In this document: positions 7,633 through 15,559 of the stretch, one piece after another
Numbering within the stretch: position 1 is the stretch's first letter
How the letters are laid out: each line of letters opens with the position of its first letter
Assembly: GCA_029260955.1 (NCBI GenBank)
Contig: JAJDCF010000104.1
Span: forward strand, 1 to 24,097
Reading direction: 5' to 3'
Source of the DNA: Patescibacteria group bacterium
GTDB taxonomy: Bacteria > Patescibacteriota > Gracilibacteria > UM-FILTER-43-11
DNA length: 24,097 nucleotides
Made by a program: the position numbers and the translations under genes
The notes under the pieces: generated by a model
The model's input: only the letters and a program-made list of their open reading frames with translations
Database searches by the model: none
What the model was told of the DNA's origin: nothing

Positions 7633-8534
7633 CGTGGTCGCATTTTATCTTTCAAAGATTGTAGAGAGGCTCCCAAATGATGACAAAGCTCTACCTGACC
7701 TGGGTCTTCGTATAACTGATGTAGCTCTTCACTTATCAGCGCTTTAATCTGAAGTCTTTTTTCGGCCAATTGCTGGTTCATTCTGATTGACTTTTCAATT
7801 CGAGAAACCAGTCGCCCCATATTTGCGTAGCGATTCAGGCGCTTAAAATGAATCATTGCCGCGTCATCAGCGTCTAAGGGCTGATAATGATCTTGTTTTA
7901 TCGGATCGCTCACTAAATCCTGATTTACCAGAGCATTTCGCATAGGAACTACGTCCACTAGCATTGTTCTAAAAAGATTCCTACCACGACTTGCCAATAC
8001 CTGATCATCAAATTTAAGATCTATTCCGAATCTTGTTCCTGCATCATTCATAGCTCTAAAAAGTCTATCCTGAAGTCGTAAGGTCTGACGAACTGCTTCG
8101 CTAACCACCCCCAAATCATCGGTTCTCTGTATGACATCCTGTGTATTTTTTGGTATGCCGTTTTCGAGGTCGCCAAAAGCACTTTCTGCGAGATCCTGCA
8201 AAAGGACTACGTGGCCATCGTTTGTTTCATTGAAGGCTAGAACCTGAGCTATATGTCCTCTGTAACGACTTGAGAATTCTTTAAAGGCTTTCATATCCCG
8301 CATAAACCCCTCCCTCATTTCGCCGGTCATTTTCATAGCTGTGCCATAACGCTTTATGATGGCTCGATCAGGATACTCTATGTCTGTACCAAAAAAATCT
8401 TCCAACTTCCTCTGGTCATCCTGACCAAAAAGGACCATCTCATCACAATTCATACCTGCGTGATTGGATAGTATTTCGCGCTTTGACATCAACTCATCAT
8501 AGTCTTCTGTTGTGATTGGTTTATCTGTATTCAT
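7629..8534 (-). CDS. Unknown protein with protein-kinase-like features
   Basis: No family recognised with confidence. The 301-aa product shows a pattern suggestive of the kinase/aminoglycoside-phosphotransferase fold: AIIKRYG with Lys61 as a possible ATP-binding lysine, a following helix with acidic residues (72-88), a hinge-like VVLLQDLAE (109-117), then FGIDLKFDDQVL (169-180), where Asp172-Leu-Lys174 would mimic the catalytic DLK and Asp177 takes the place of the usual Asn, and MLVDVVP (191-197), where Asp194 could be the metal-binding Asp. There is no clear glycine-rich loop, so it may be a pseudokinase or a coincidence. The C-terminal 80 residues look helical and basic. No membrane segment. 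Transcribed from a strong promoter (8564-8592) and divergent from the two-gene operon at 8854. Confidence 0.75.
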   Translation of the reverse strand: MNTDKPITTEDYDELMSKREILSNHAGMNCDEMVLFGQDDQRKLEDFFGTDIEYPDRAIIKRYGTAMKMTGEMREGFMRDMKAFKEFSSRYRGHIAQVLAFNETNDGHVVLLQDLAESAFGDLENGIPKNTQDVIQRTDDLGVVSEAVRQTLRLQDRLFRAMNDAGTRFGIDLKFDDQVLASRGRNLFRTMLVDVVPMRNALVNQDLVSDPIKQDHYQPLDADDAAMIHFKRLNRYANMGRLVSRIEKSIRMNQQLAEKRLQIKALISEELHQLYEDPGQVELCHHLGASLQSLKDKMRPR

Positions 8535-8563
8535 AAAGGGGCATGGTCTATAAATTGGTTAGC

Positions 8564-8592
8564 ACTATATAACTATATTCTTCTTTTGTCAA
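8564..8592 (-). promoter_or_regulatory. Consensus sigma70 promoter for the kinase-like gene
   Basis: On the minus strand TTGACA (8592-8587), a 17-nt spacer and TATAGT (8569-8564). Predicted start near 8557 gives a ~22-nt leader to ATG 8534. Confidence 0.8.
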
Positions 8593-8712
8593 ACCATAAC
8601 AATAACGTTAATCCCGAAATTAACTTACTTGCATAAAGAATGGGATTTTGTGATCTTTTGTAGTGCAAACTAACAAAAACAAAAATGGTTGGTCGTCTGA
8701 GTGCCCTAAGAG

Positions 8713-8731
8713 ATAGTGAACTAGTCACTAT
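8713..8731 (+). promoter_or_regulatory. Palindrome resembling the SOS operator
   Basis: ATAGTGAACTAGTCACTAT has perfect 7-nt arms (ATAGTGA/TCACTAT) around ACTAG. It shares the left half-site TAGTGAAC and the downstream TCACTATTTTA with the SOS box at 2912, but is 3 nt shorter and lacks GTTC. It lies 61 nt upstream of the -35 of the 8854 operon. Function inferred. Confidence 0.4.
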
Positions 8732-8792
8732 TTTACTTTGGTGTACTCTAATGCTCAGACAGGAGCGCTTAAAATTACCCTAAAAACTAATG

Positions 8793-8820
8793 TTGACATT
8801 TTAATATTATATGGTAGAAT
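8793..8820 (+). promoter_or_regulatory. Consensus promoter with extended -10 for the 8854-12737 operon
   Basis: TTGACA (8793-8798), a 16-nt spacer and TGGTAGAAT (extended -10 ending at 8820). Predicted start near 8827, with a ~27-nt leader and no Shine-Dalgarno. Confidence 0.8.
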
Positions 8821-8853
8821 TAATTCCTTAATTAATATTGATCTTCACATTTC

Positions 8854-11010
8854 ATGTCTAAGAACACTGATAAAGCAAATCTTGGGATTTCAGACCTTCT
8901 CGATCTTGCGGAAAAAGGCCAGGCTATTGAAGCTACCCTAAAAATACAACTGGATGAGGCCGAAGGCACTGTCCAGCAGCTTAATGCAATTGCCGCATCT
9001 CTTGGTGGTGATGGACAAGATGCCCTTACTCAAAAGGCTCTTGCCAAGAAAAAGGAACTGGCGCATAAAATTCAGTCTGTGAAAAAATTAGAAATACTGG
9101 CGAACTTCAGAGAAGTCTTTGCAGATCTTTTAGAAGGCGTTGGAAACCCGAAAGAATCTTCAAAATATCTGGGATCTATTGGAGTTGTTGCTGCAAACCT
9201 TAGTATCGATGATGTTAAAGGTCTTAAGGCGGATATGGATGAGCAGATAGCGCTGGCTGAAACGATCAAGAGCTCTAATGTAGATTCTAAATCAACTGAA
9301 AAAGTAGTTGCTATAATTCTGCGTGATCGCGACAAGATTAAAAAGCGTCTTGATGCCACAAGATTGGTGGTCGGGAATAAAGCTCTCGATACTTTTAATC
9401 AGCTGGCTTCATCAGAAGATATGGTAATTTACCAGGAACTCATTAAGACAGATCAAGGAGTACAATCGGAGATTGCCGCCAATCAACCAGCAGTTGAAGT
9501 TATTGAAGTTGAAGATGCGGCTGAACCTGAGGATGAGCCAGAAGTGATTGAAACTGAGCCAGAAGTGATTGAAGATGTATCAGTACAACTTGTAACGTTG
9601 CCTGAGCCCATTGCTGATCTTCCATCGGCAATTGACTCTATGATGGGAGGAGACATTGGTTTAGTTAGAATTGACGAGCGTCTTCCAGGTCATCCTGATC
9701 TCAAACATTCTATGACGATCGCAGACAAACGTGCTCAAGGAATTACTCTTGATCCAGAGGTTGAGTCAGCCCTGGCTCAGCTTGCAGAAATGATTCCCCT
9801 TCTTAGTTTTGAAGGATTAACTCAGCCGGATCTGTTACGGGTTAGTACTATTGTTGAGGCTAAGGTCGAAAGAGATGCTGAAGCTATAGTAGCTGACTTT
9901 GCAGATTTGTCTCATAGAATTCTGCAGGCAGCGAATGGTCACATGAAGGGTAAGATTCCTAGGCCTATTATACAAGCTGCCAAAAACATTGAGCTCCACG
10001 AAAAAAAGGGGGGACGATACAGGCCAAGGAAACAAACTCTGGATCGTTTGGCCATTGGCTTCATTATGATCCACGCTCGAAATCTGCTTGAACGAAACGT
10101 TGAGATTGATACCCTGGATCCTTCTGGAAGCCTTCGTGAACTCGTCAACAATGCTCAAAATGAGACTGTCAGAGCGGTTACAGTTGATGCAAGAATTCAG
10201 ATAGACTTTAGTACTGTATTTGGCCTACTGGCAATTCAGGATGTTGTCACAGGTAAGCAAATGCAAGATAGTGTGGAAGCCCTTGTTCCCAGTTACGAAG
10301 AATTAATACAATTTTATGCTGAGCTTATCCTCAAGCTGCAATCGGGCAATAAACGATTTGCTGACTTTACTGAACCAGAAATCATAAAGGATATTCAAGG
10401 AGCACTTGCCTTTTTAAGGTCAACTGTTTCTTATGCAAGACATTATGGAAGGGTGACGCCAAAGCACCAAAATGCTTCATTGACGGCCTTCCAAAGTTGC
10501 CGAGCAACTCTGTCACTCTTGTTGAATTCAGCTGAGCTATCCGGCATAGTCGATCAACCACTTGTTAGACAGCCTGGTGACCTAAGGTCAGCGTGCATCG
10601 AAGCTATTTTACGCCTGGATGATGAGCCTAAATCAGGATATAACCAAAGAAGCTTAAGACAAAACATGCTACACAACTATAGGGTTACTAATGTCATATT
10701 TTCGAAATTGGCCAAACATCTACCTGATAATCCCCTAAACGAACCGCGTTTTACTCGCATTGATGATACGTCTGTGATTACTTTTGGGGACATCAATACT
10801 AAGATTTTAAAGGTTTACTTTGATATGAATCCCGCTGAAAGGGCTGCGTTTAGAGTTGAATGCATTCAGGCTATAAGCAATAGAAAATCAGGATGTGAAA
10901 CTGAAGTAGAAATGGCTGAAAGATTTTTTACAATCGTTGATGCCTATCTACCTACAAGCTCCAATAACGGAGAACATGGAGTAGTGACAACCTCTGCTTC
11001 AATACATTAA
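8854..11010 (+). CDS. Large unknown helical protein (718 aa), first gene of a two-gene operon
   Basis: Not recognised. There is no signal peptide or membrane helix, so it is probably cytoplasmic. Residues 1-210 are rich in Ala, Leu, Lys and Glu and read as long helices, possibly coiled coil (for example 55-92 and 120-170). Residues 214-241 form a very acidic linker with EPEVIE occurring twice. Residues 250-700 form a large helical region with an internal basic patch (KGGRYRPRKQ, about 384-393) and a disordered Ser/Asn/Thr tail. The layout of an N-terminal helical module, acidic tether and large C-terminal domain suggests a scaffold or adaptor, but this is inference. The second gene starts 38 nt downstream with no terminator between, so both are on one transcript from the strong promoter at 8793. 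Confidence 0.8.
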   Translation: MSKNTDKANLGISDLLDLAEKGQAIEATLKIQLDEAEGTVQQLNAIAASLGGDGQDALTQKALAKKKELAHKIQSVKKLEILANFREVFADLLEGVGNPKESSKYLGSIGVVAANLSIDDVKGLKADMDEQIALAETIKSSNVDSKSTEKVVAIILRDRDKIKKRLDATRLVVGNKALDTFNQLASSEDMVIYQELIKTDQGVQSEIAANQPAVEVIEVEDAAEPEDEPEVIETEPEVIEDVSVQLVTLPEPIADLPSAIDSMMGGDIGLVRIDERLPGHPDLKHSMTIADKRAQGITLDPEVESALAQLAEMIPLLSFEGLTQPDLLRVSTIVEAKVERDAEAIVADFADLSHRILQAANGHMKGKIPRPIIQAAKNIELHEKKGGRYRPRKQTLDRLAIGFIMIHARNLLERNVEIDTLDPSGSLRELVNNAQNETVRAVTVDARIQIDFSTVFGLLAIQDVVTGKQMQDSVEALVPSYEELIQFYAELILKLQSGNKRFADFTEPEIIKDIQGALAFLRSTVSYARHYGRVTPKHQNASLTAFQSCRATLSLLLNSAELSGIVDQPLVRQPGDLRSACIEAILRLDDEPKSGYNQRSLRQNMLHNYRVTNVIFSKLAKHLPDNPLNEPRFTRIDDTSVITFGDINTKILKVYFDMNPAERAAFRVECIQAISNRKSGCETEVEMAERFFTIVDAYLPTSSNNGEHGVVTTSASIH

Positions 11011-11048
11011 TCCCTTCAGCCATAAATACCAGAGAGCAAAAAGAACGG

Positions 11049-12737
11049 ATGTATGAGCACATTGAAAAAGAGTCATTAGGTGATGAGGGTGTTTTGTTGG
11101 CTGAGCTAAAAAAAATTCTTGAAGAGGAAATGAATTACACAGCGGGGCTCAGGTCTGTTTATGAGTTTTTGCAAACAGAAGATCCGGAGCACGCAGAGGG
11201 CATACTAGATAGAATGCACACGCAGGATGTCCTTGCGTGCAGTTTGGTTGAAAGAATTCCTTCCGGAACAGACCTTTTGGGGCGCCAAAATATGGGCTTT
11301 AACGGCGTTTCTTTTCAACAGTTAGAAAGGGGTAAGCGTGGCTCAAGGGTTCATCGCACAAGACGCTATAGAGAAAAGCTCACTAATGCTATTAAATTTT
11401 ATTTGCTACCAAGAGAAAAAAATATCTCATACATTCTGGGCCACACCAGTAGTTCATACACTCATGCTCTCGTTAATCTTCAGCATTATGTTTTAATGAG
11501 CCCCCTGACCGATGGACTTTTAGCTAGTCTTCCAGATTGGCAGGATATTAAAAAAAGATATGCCGGCATGCAAAGAACAGATTTTGTTGAGTTTATTGCA
11601 TCTTCCCTTGAAGTGAGTGATGAGGCTACTTTGAAAAGTGCTTTGGACTTTGAAAGTGAAAAACCACTCGTTGATCTGGCTACCGGCACTGAGTTAAATT
11701 CTGCAGCCAAATTCAATGTACGCATGGCCCTCGAAAAGCTTCTGGATGGCGAAGGAGAGCTAGCGGATGTGGAAGAGGTATTGTTTACTGATGCTGGCCT
11801 TTACTACTATAAACAGAGTGAAATATGCTATCTGCCTTTGACTGAACAGCTTGTAAGCTTTTTAGGCAAGGCCTTCGGTGAAACAATGGATCAAAGGTAT
11901 AAAGAACAGACTAAGCTTAGTGCAGAAAAATGGAATGAAGATATCCAGAATAGTAGGGCGAGAGTGAGTAAGGTTTTTGCGCAGGTAATCGATCAAAAGA
12001 CGGATCTTGAGCGGAGATCAGGGCTAGAAAAAACTATTGCAATTACTAGTACCCAAGGTTTTAAGCTTTATCTATCAAATTTAAGAGAGGTGGGTCTTCT
12101 TAGGGATTCTGAATATCAAAAGGAGTTACTGCGCTTATTGAATTTAGTGAAATGTTTAGCGCCTACTATGCCGGAATTATGCTTTGATTTAAGTAAAAAA
12201 AGGGTAACACCTAAACTAGAACGACGTGAAGATGTTGCTGTACATATGCAAAAAGAGTTTCAGAAACTTCTGGACCCAAAATGGTGGGAGCGCCGAATAG
12301 ACCCACACTCAAACCCTCTGAATGTTACGCGTTTTCATGAGGCTGATTTACACATTGTTCATGAACATGGGGATATCTACAATTCTGTTTTTATACAAAA
12401 AATGCTGGGGCACATGTTCATCAATTTTATTACAAGCCAAGAAAAGGATGATAAGGATATCTATGACATCTTCAAGGGGTATATCGGCCCGAAGAGAATT
12501 TATCAAGATACTATTAAACTTAACACTTACGGTTTTCGTCCAGGCTCAAAAAGGGCTGAATATGCTGTATTAACCCAGTACTTCATGAGATTTGGCGCAC
12601 TTTACGTTGATGAAGCTAATTCAGGTATCGTAAACGATCGCCTTCCCTCTGAACTGCGGGACTTCTTTCGAAGGCACATCTCAAAAGAAGCTGCAGCGCT
12701 CAGCGATGGGGAAGGGAATGCACTTATTGCAGAGTAA
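11049..12737 (+). CDS. Unknown 562-aa protein, second gene of the operon
   Basis: Not recognised. No signal peptide or membrane helix. Notable are a basic stretch at about 94-110 (RGKRGSRVHRTRRYREK) followed by YLLPREKNISYILGH, and a dense His/Asp/Glu cluster at 430-442 (HEADLHIVHEHGD), which could bind a divalent metal. A possible coiled coil lies near 290-330. Tryptophans pair in KWWERR (about 416-421). The C-terminal region (440-560) is mixed helical. The upstream sequence has a weak purine-rich AGAGAGC tract rather than a clear Shine-Dalgarno. Its last 14 nt overlap the convergent lipoprotein gene. An enzymatic role is possible from the His cluster but not demonstrated. Confidence 0.8.
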   Translation: MYEHIEKESLGDEGVLLAELKKILEEEMNYTAGLRSVYEFLQTEDPEHAEGILDRMHTQDVLACSLVERIPSGTDLLGRQNMGFNGVSFQQLERGKRGSRVHRTRRYREKLTNAIKFYLLPREKNISYILGHTSSSYTHALVNLQHYVLMSPLTDGLLASLPDWQDIKKRYAGMQRTDFVEFIASSLEVSDEATLKSALDFESEKPLVDLATGTELNSAAKFNVRMALEKLLDGEGELADVEEVLFTDAGLYYYKQSEICYLPLTEQLVSFLGKAFGETMDQRYKEQTKLSAEKWNEDIQNSRARVSKVFAQVIDQKTDLERRSGLEKTIAITSTQGFKLYLSNLREVGLLRDSEYQKELLRLLNLVKCLAPTMPELCFDLSKKRVTPKLERREDVAVHMQKEFQKLLDPKWWERRIDPHSNPLNVTRFHEADLHIVHEHGDIYNSVFIQKMLGHMFINFITSQEKDDKDIYDIFKGYIGPKRIYQDTIKLNTYGFRPGSKRAEYAVLTQYFMRFGALYVDEANSGIVNDRLPSELRDFFRRHISKEAAALSDGEGNALIAE

Positions 12738-13443
12738 TGATTCGTTTCGGTGACGACTGAATATTACTAGGATGGTAATCATGCATAGCGCTCATGATTG
12801 TTTGGTAGGGGTAAATGAAATTTAGACCGCGCTTGGTACCGACGTCGTTGGTGATGAAGTTTGTTTGGTCATAGCCCTTTATAACCATCATGTGGTAGTA
12901 AGGGCCTTCACCTGAGTAGAAGGGATTGCCGAGCATGCGGCCGGCAAAGGGGGCCACAATGATATGACCGGCGGCGAGCTCTTTTTTTAGGTCACCGATG
13001 GAGGGGCTTTCTAGGATTCGGTAATCTGTGAAACCATAGTAACCCTCTAGCATCTGAGCTGTTTGATCGATGGTGGTACTGATGTAGTCACCAAAGTGCT
13101 CCTTTTGCCATTCGACCAAATCGAGGACCTCTTTTTTGAATTGTTCCTTCGTCAGAATTTCGCCTGAGAAAGAATGAAAGGCCAACGCGATACTGGCCTC
13201 TTCGCATGCTTCCTGCCAGGGCAAACTCCAATCGGCATCGGGTGCCTGAGAATAAAATGGTACGTCGAGGTTGATGGAATCGGGTAGAGGGGCTGGCGCG
13301 CTATATTCACTTGTCTCAGTGATAGCTGCACGATCTTCAAAAGCCGGCCGTGAAATCGGCACATCCGATTTAAACTGGCTTTCATCAGGCGCACAGGCAG
13401 CTAAAAGCAGAGGAGCAATGAGGAAAATTAGAAGCTTTTTCAT
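12724..13443 (-). CDS. Lipoprotein with papain-like C39 (Peptidase_C39_2) domain
   Basis: I start the 239-aa product at ATG 13443 because it gives a proper lipoprotein signal, MKKLLIFLIAPLLLAAC, with the lipidated Cys17 in LLAAC. The longer frame to 13503 would place charged residues before the signal and run into the repeat at 13451. After a Pro/Ser-rich spacer, the C39-like domain starts at VPFYSQAP (61-68). Candidate catalytic residues are Cys80 in LPWQEACEEAS, His184 in YYHMMVIKGYD and Asp200 in ITNDVG, the usual Cys/His/Asp order. It is therefore a likely envelope-anchored cysteine peptidase of unknown substrate. A TATAAT lies only 1-2 nt upstream of this ATG, too close to serve as its -10, so expression may come from readthrough of the BI-1 gene. 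Confidence 0.82.
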   Translation of the reverse strand: MKKLLIFLIAPLLLAACAPDESQFKSDVPISRPAFEDRAAITETSEYSAPAPLPDSINLDVPFYSQAPDADWSLPWQEACEEASIALAFHSFSGEILTKEQFKKEVLDLVEWQKEHFGDYISTTIDQTAQMLEGYYGFTDYRILESPSIGDLKKELAAGHIIVAPFAGRMLGNPFYSGEGPYYHMMVIKGYDQTNFITNDVGTKRGLNFIYPYQTIMSAMHDYHPSNIQSSPKRIITLQ

Positions 13444-13450
13444 GATTATA

Positions 13451-13596
13451 ATCACTGAGTGAGAAATTTTTGCGAGCCCGCGAGGCAGACCCTGAGGCGA
13501 CATGTGCGGTGAAGGAAGCTGCGAAGCTGGGCGAAGAAAATCTTCGAACGAAAACAGATATTTTGAAAGTACTGAAAACTTTTTTAAAGTTGTCAG
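13451..13596 (-). repeat. 146-nt structured intergenic repeat, copy 1
   Basis: Read on the minus strand, this is about 88% identical (129 of 146 positions by my alignment, no gaps) to 18918-19063. It begins within the BI-1 stop region with a hairpin (13572-13596), continues with a CGAAGA-TTT-TCTTCG hairpin, an AGCT-TCGC-AGCT hairpin and a GCG-GGCT-CGC hairpin, and ends with CTCACTCAGTGAT, 7 nt before the lipoprotein ATG. Confidence 0.85.
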
Positions 13597-14276
13597 CGAC
13601 GGTTGCCCATGACTCGGAGGAGCAATAGGAAAAGATTAATGAAGTCGAGGTACAAATGCAGAGCGCCGGTCACTGCCAAACTTTCCGGGCCACCGGATAG
13701 TGCAAAGTACTTGAGTTTTTGGTGATCGTAAGCGGCCAAACCAGCAAAAACAATTATTCCGCCAAAAGTCACCACCCATTCGATCATTGGGCTAGCCAGC
13801 CAGAAGTTAATGACAGAACCGATGATGATTCCGATCAGAGCCATAAACAAGAAGCTACCCATACCTGAAAGGTCGCGTGAAGTGGTGTAGCCGTATAAAC
13901 TCGTGGCCCCGTACATGAGCGTAGTGACCAAAAAAACCTTGAAGATAGACGCTGTGGTGTAAACCAGAAATAGAACTGAAAATGTTAGACCGGTTAGTGC
14001 GGCATAAGCCATGAAGGTTACAATAGCCGTAGTATAACTCATTTTTCGTGCCCAACCTGCTAGTCCAATCACTAAACCGAACTGCGCGATAATTAGCAAG
14101 ATTCCTAGCCATGAATGCGTCATCAGATAATTTATGAAGATCTCGGAGCTAGCCGCCTGCCATGCGACGAGAGTGGTAATGCCCAAAGCAATGGTCATCC
14201 ATTTATAAACAGCCGCAAAATAGTGGCTGATAGCAATTTCGGGAGAAAGGGCGTGTGCTTTTACTTGTGAGTTCAT
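13593..14276 (-). CDS. Bax inhibitor-1 (BI-1/YccA) family membrane protein
   Basis: The 227-aa protein has about seven hydrophobic helices and the family's late motifs: YGYTTSRDLSGMGSFL (128-143), AYDHQKLKY (182-190) with Asp184, and GALHLYLDFINLFLLLLR (204-221) with Asp211. In BI-1 structures (BsYetJ) a pair of aspartates in the last helices controls a pH-dependent calcium leak; the two aspartates here sit in the corresponding motifs. The length is normal. A weak promoter (TTGATT 14328-14323, 17 nt, CAAAAT 14305-14300) precedes it on the minus strand; the leader is short without Shine-Dalgarno. It is followed by the structured repeat at 13451-13596 and then the lipoprotein gene in the same direction. 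Physiological role in this organism unknown. Confidence 0.92.
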   Translation of the reverse strand: MNSQVKAHALSPEIAISHYFAAVYKWMTIALGITTLVAWQAASSEIFINYLMTHSWLGILLIIAQFGLVIGLAGWARKMSYTTAIVTFMAYAALTGLTFSVLFLVYTTASIFKVFLVTTLMYGATSLYGYTTSRDLSGMGSFLFMALIGIIIGSVINFWLASPMIEWVVTFGGIIVFAGLAAYDHQKLKYFALSGGPESLAVTGALHLYLDFINLFLLLLRVMGNRR

Positions 14277-14335
14277 GTAATTCGATTAGATTGGCCCTTA
14301 TTTTGGCGTATTTATGAGGAAAAATCAATACATGC

Positions 14336-14364
14336 TTGACGCTATCTGCTCGTTTGTTTAGACT
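14336..14364 (+). promoter_or_regulatory. Promoter for homoserine dehydrogenase gene
   Basis: TTGACG (14336-14341), a 17-nt spacer and TAGACT (14359-14364). Predicted start near 14371, giving a ~14-nt leader to ATG 14385. No attenuator or riboswitch fits in so short a leader. Confidence 0.7.
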
Positions 14365-14384
14365 CGTCTCCAGCCCAAATTATT

Positions 14385-15512
14385 ATGAGACAAAATATTT
14401 TTATACACGGAGCAACGGGCAAGGTGGGTCGAAAGCTAATTGACCAAATTGCTAAAAAGGATTGTCCCGAGCTTGGCAAGCACGCCAATCCAACTGTAGT
14501 AGTAGGGATGTCTAACAGTAGTGAGTTTGCCCTTGTGCCAGGCGGCTTCCCTCAGGCAGCCCTAAAAGATTTTGTGGCAAATCGCAGGCGAATTTCTGAG
14601 ATTGCTAAAGCTATCAAGTGTAGTGATTTAAGTGCCATCCAAGAAGAAGCGCGTCGACTTGGCTATGATGAAGGCCTGATTCATGTGGACGCCACCGCTG
14701 CCACAGACGCCATGCGGGATTTTCATATGTCGATTATCGAAACCCGAGGTCGCATTGTCACAGCCAATAAGAATCCTATTTCGCTTTATAATACAGAGAC
14801 CTATAAAAAACTCACCAATGACCCCACCAGATATGGCTATAGCGCCACAGCCATGGCTAGCATGGGTGCCATTCCATGGATTCGTAAGCGCGCGATCATT
14901 GGGGACAAAATACACCAAATCAATGCCTCACTTTCAGGAACTTTGGGCTTTATTTGTGATCGTTTACAGTCGGGCATACCACTTTCTGAAGCTATTGCTG
15001 AAGCTAAACGAGAAGGTTTTACTGAACCCGATTTTCGGGATGATTTGAATGGCCTTGATGTGGCTAGAAAGCTCGTTATTTTAGCTCGCGAAGCAGATCA
15101 CACTGTTGAAATGAAGGATGTTGAGATCGAAAAATTCTTGCCGGAAGAGTATTTTGGCATAGAAGATCCTGATGAGTGTCTGAGGCAGGTTGAAGCAAAA
15201 TTAGATCCTGAAATGAAGGCTCGCTTTGATAAACTAGAAGAGCAAGGTGCAACCCTAAGATATTTAGCCTCTTTTAAGCTGAATGGAGATGGACAGGCAA
15301 CCCTAAAGGTTGGCTTTGAGGAGGTGGATTTAGATGAACCTTTTGGCCAACTGACTGGCACAGACAATCGACTGGAGGTTATCACTAGCATCTATGATCC
15401 TGATGGCCCGTACAAGATTGAGGGACCAGGGGCAGGCTTAAAACATACAGCAAGCGGAATGCGAATGGACTTAGTGGACATGCAACCCAGTGTAACCCGA
15501 AAGACCAATTGA
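14385..15512 (+). CDS. hom: Homoserine dehydrogenase (ThrA/MetL-type catalytic domain, stand-alone)
   Basis: It catalyses NAD(P)H-dependent reduction of aspartate semialdehyde to homoserine, the branch point to threonine and methionine. The 375-aa protein has a Rossmann motif GATGKVG (9-15), DAT (102-104), TANK with catalytic-type Lys129, the SGTLGFICDRL signature (184-194) and EPDFRDDLNGLDVARKLVIL (214-233). The last is almost the sequence of the homoserine dehydrogenase half of E. coli ThrA ([20 protein letters not shown]). There is neither an N-terminal aspartokinase nor a C-terminal ACT domain, so threonine feedback through ACT is not expected. No other pathway gene is adjacent. Close similarity to the bifunctional-enzyme domain suggests descent from a split fusion, or transfer of that half. 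Confidence 0.92.
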   Translation: MRQNIFIHGATGKVGRKLIDQIAKKDCPELGKHANPTVVVGMSNSSEFALVPGGFPQAALKDFVANRRRISEIAKAIKCSDLSAIQEEARRLGYDEGLIHVDATAATDAMRDFHMSIIETRGRIVTANKNPISLYNTETYKKLTNDPTRYGYSATAMASMGAIPWIRKRAIIGDKIHQINASLSGTLGFICDRLQSGIPLSEAIAEAKREGFTEPDFRDDLNGLDVARKLVILAREADHTVEMKDVEIEKFLPEEYFGIEDPDECLRQVEAKLDPEMKARFDKLEEQGATLRYLASFKLNGDGQATLKVGFEEVDLDEPFGQLTGTDNRLEVITSIYDPDGPYKIEGPGAGLKHTASGMRMDLVDMQPSVTRKTN

Positions 15513-15522
15513 TGAACTTAGC

Positions 15523-15551
15523 TTGACCTCTCGCCTTTTTTGTGGTATTAA
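15523..15551 (+). promoter_or_regulatory. Promoter giving a leaderless or near-leaderless mRNA
   Basis: TTGACC (15523-15528), a 17-nt spacer and TGGTATTAA (extended -10 ending at 15551). Transcription should start near 15558, only about 2 nt before ATG 15560. This decides against the upstream GTG at 15542, which lies inside the -10. Confidence 0.75.
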
Positions 15552-15559
15552 TATATCCT

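Larger units (their letters stand above)
8535..8853. other. 319-nt divergent intergenic region
   Basis: This gap holds a strong minus-strand promoter (8564-8592), a strong plus-strand promoter (8793-8820) and a 19-nt palindrome (8713-8731). An AT-rich inverted repeat ATTAA-TTCC-TTAAT lies near 8819-8832, over the predicted plus-strand start of transcription. I see no credible gene; short frames across it lack coding character. Confidence 0.7.

Noticed and set aside
8738..8941. 67-aa plus-strand frame upstream of the 718-aa gene
   Set aside because: It spans the promoter, has no initiation context and overlaps the start of the larger gene in another frame.
13445..13450. TATAAT on the minus strand just before the lipoprotein ATG
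   Set aside because: Only 1-2 nt separate it from the start codon, so transcription would begin inside the gene; kept only as a note.
13444..13503. N-terminal extension of the C39-like lipoprotein
   Set aside because: The lipoprotein signal begins at ATG 13443, and the extension is part of the structured repeat.
15542..15559. Upstream GTG start for the 15560 gene
   Set aside because: The GTG lies inside the extended -10 of a good promoter and so would not be in the transcript.
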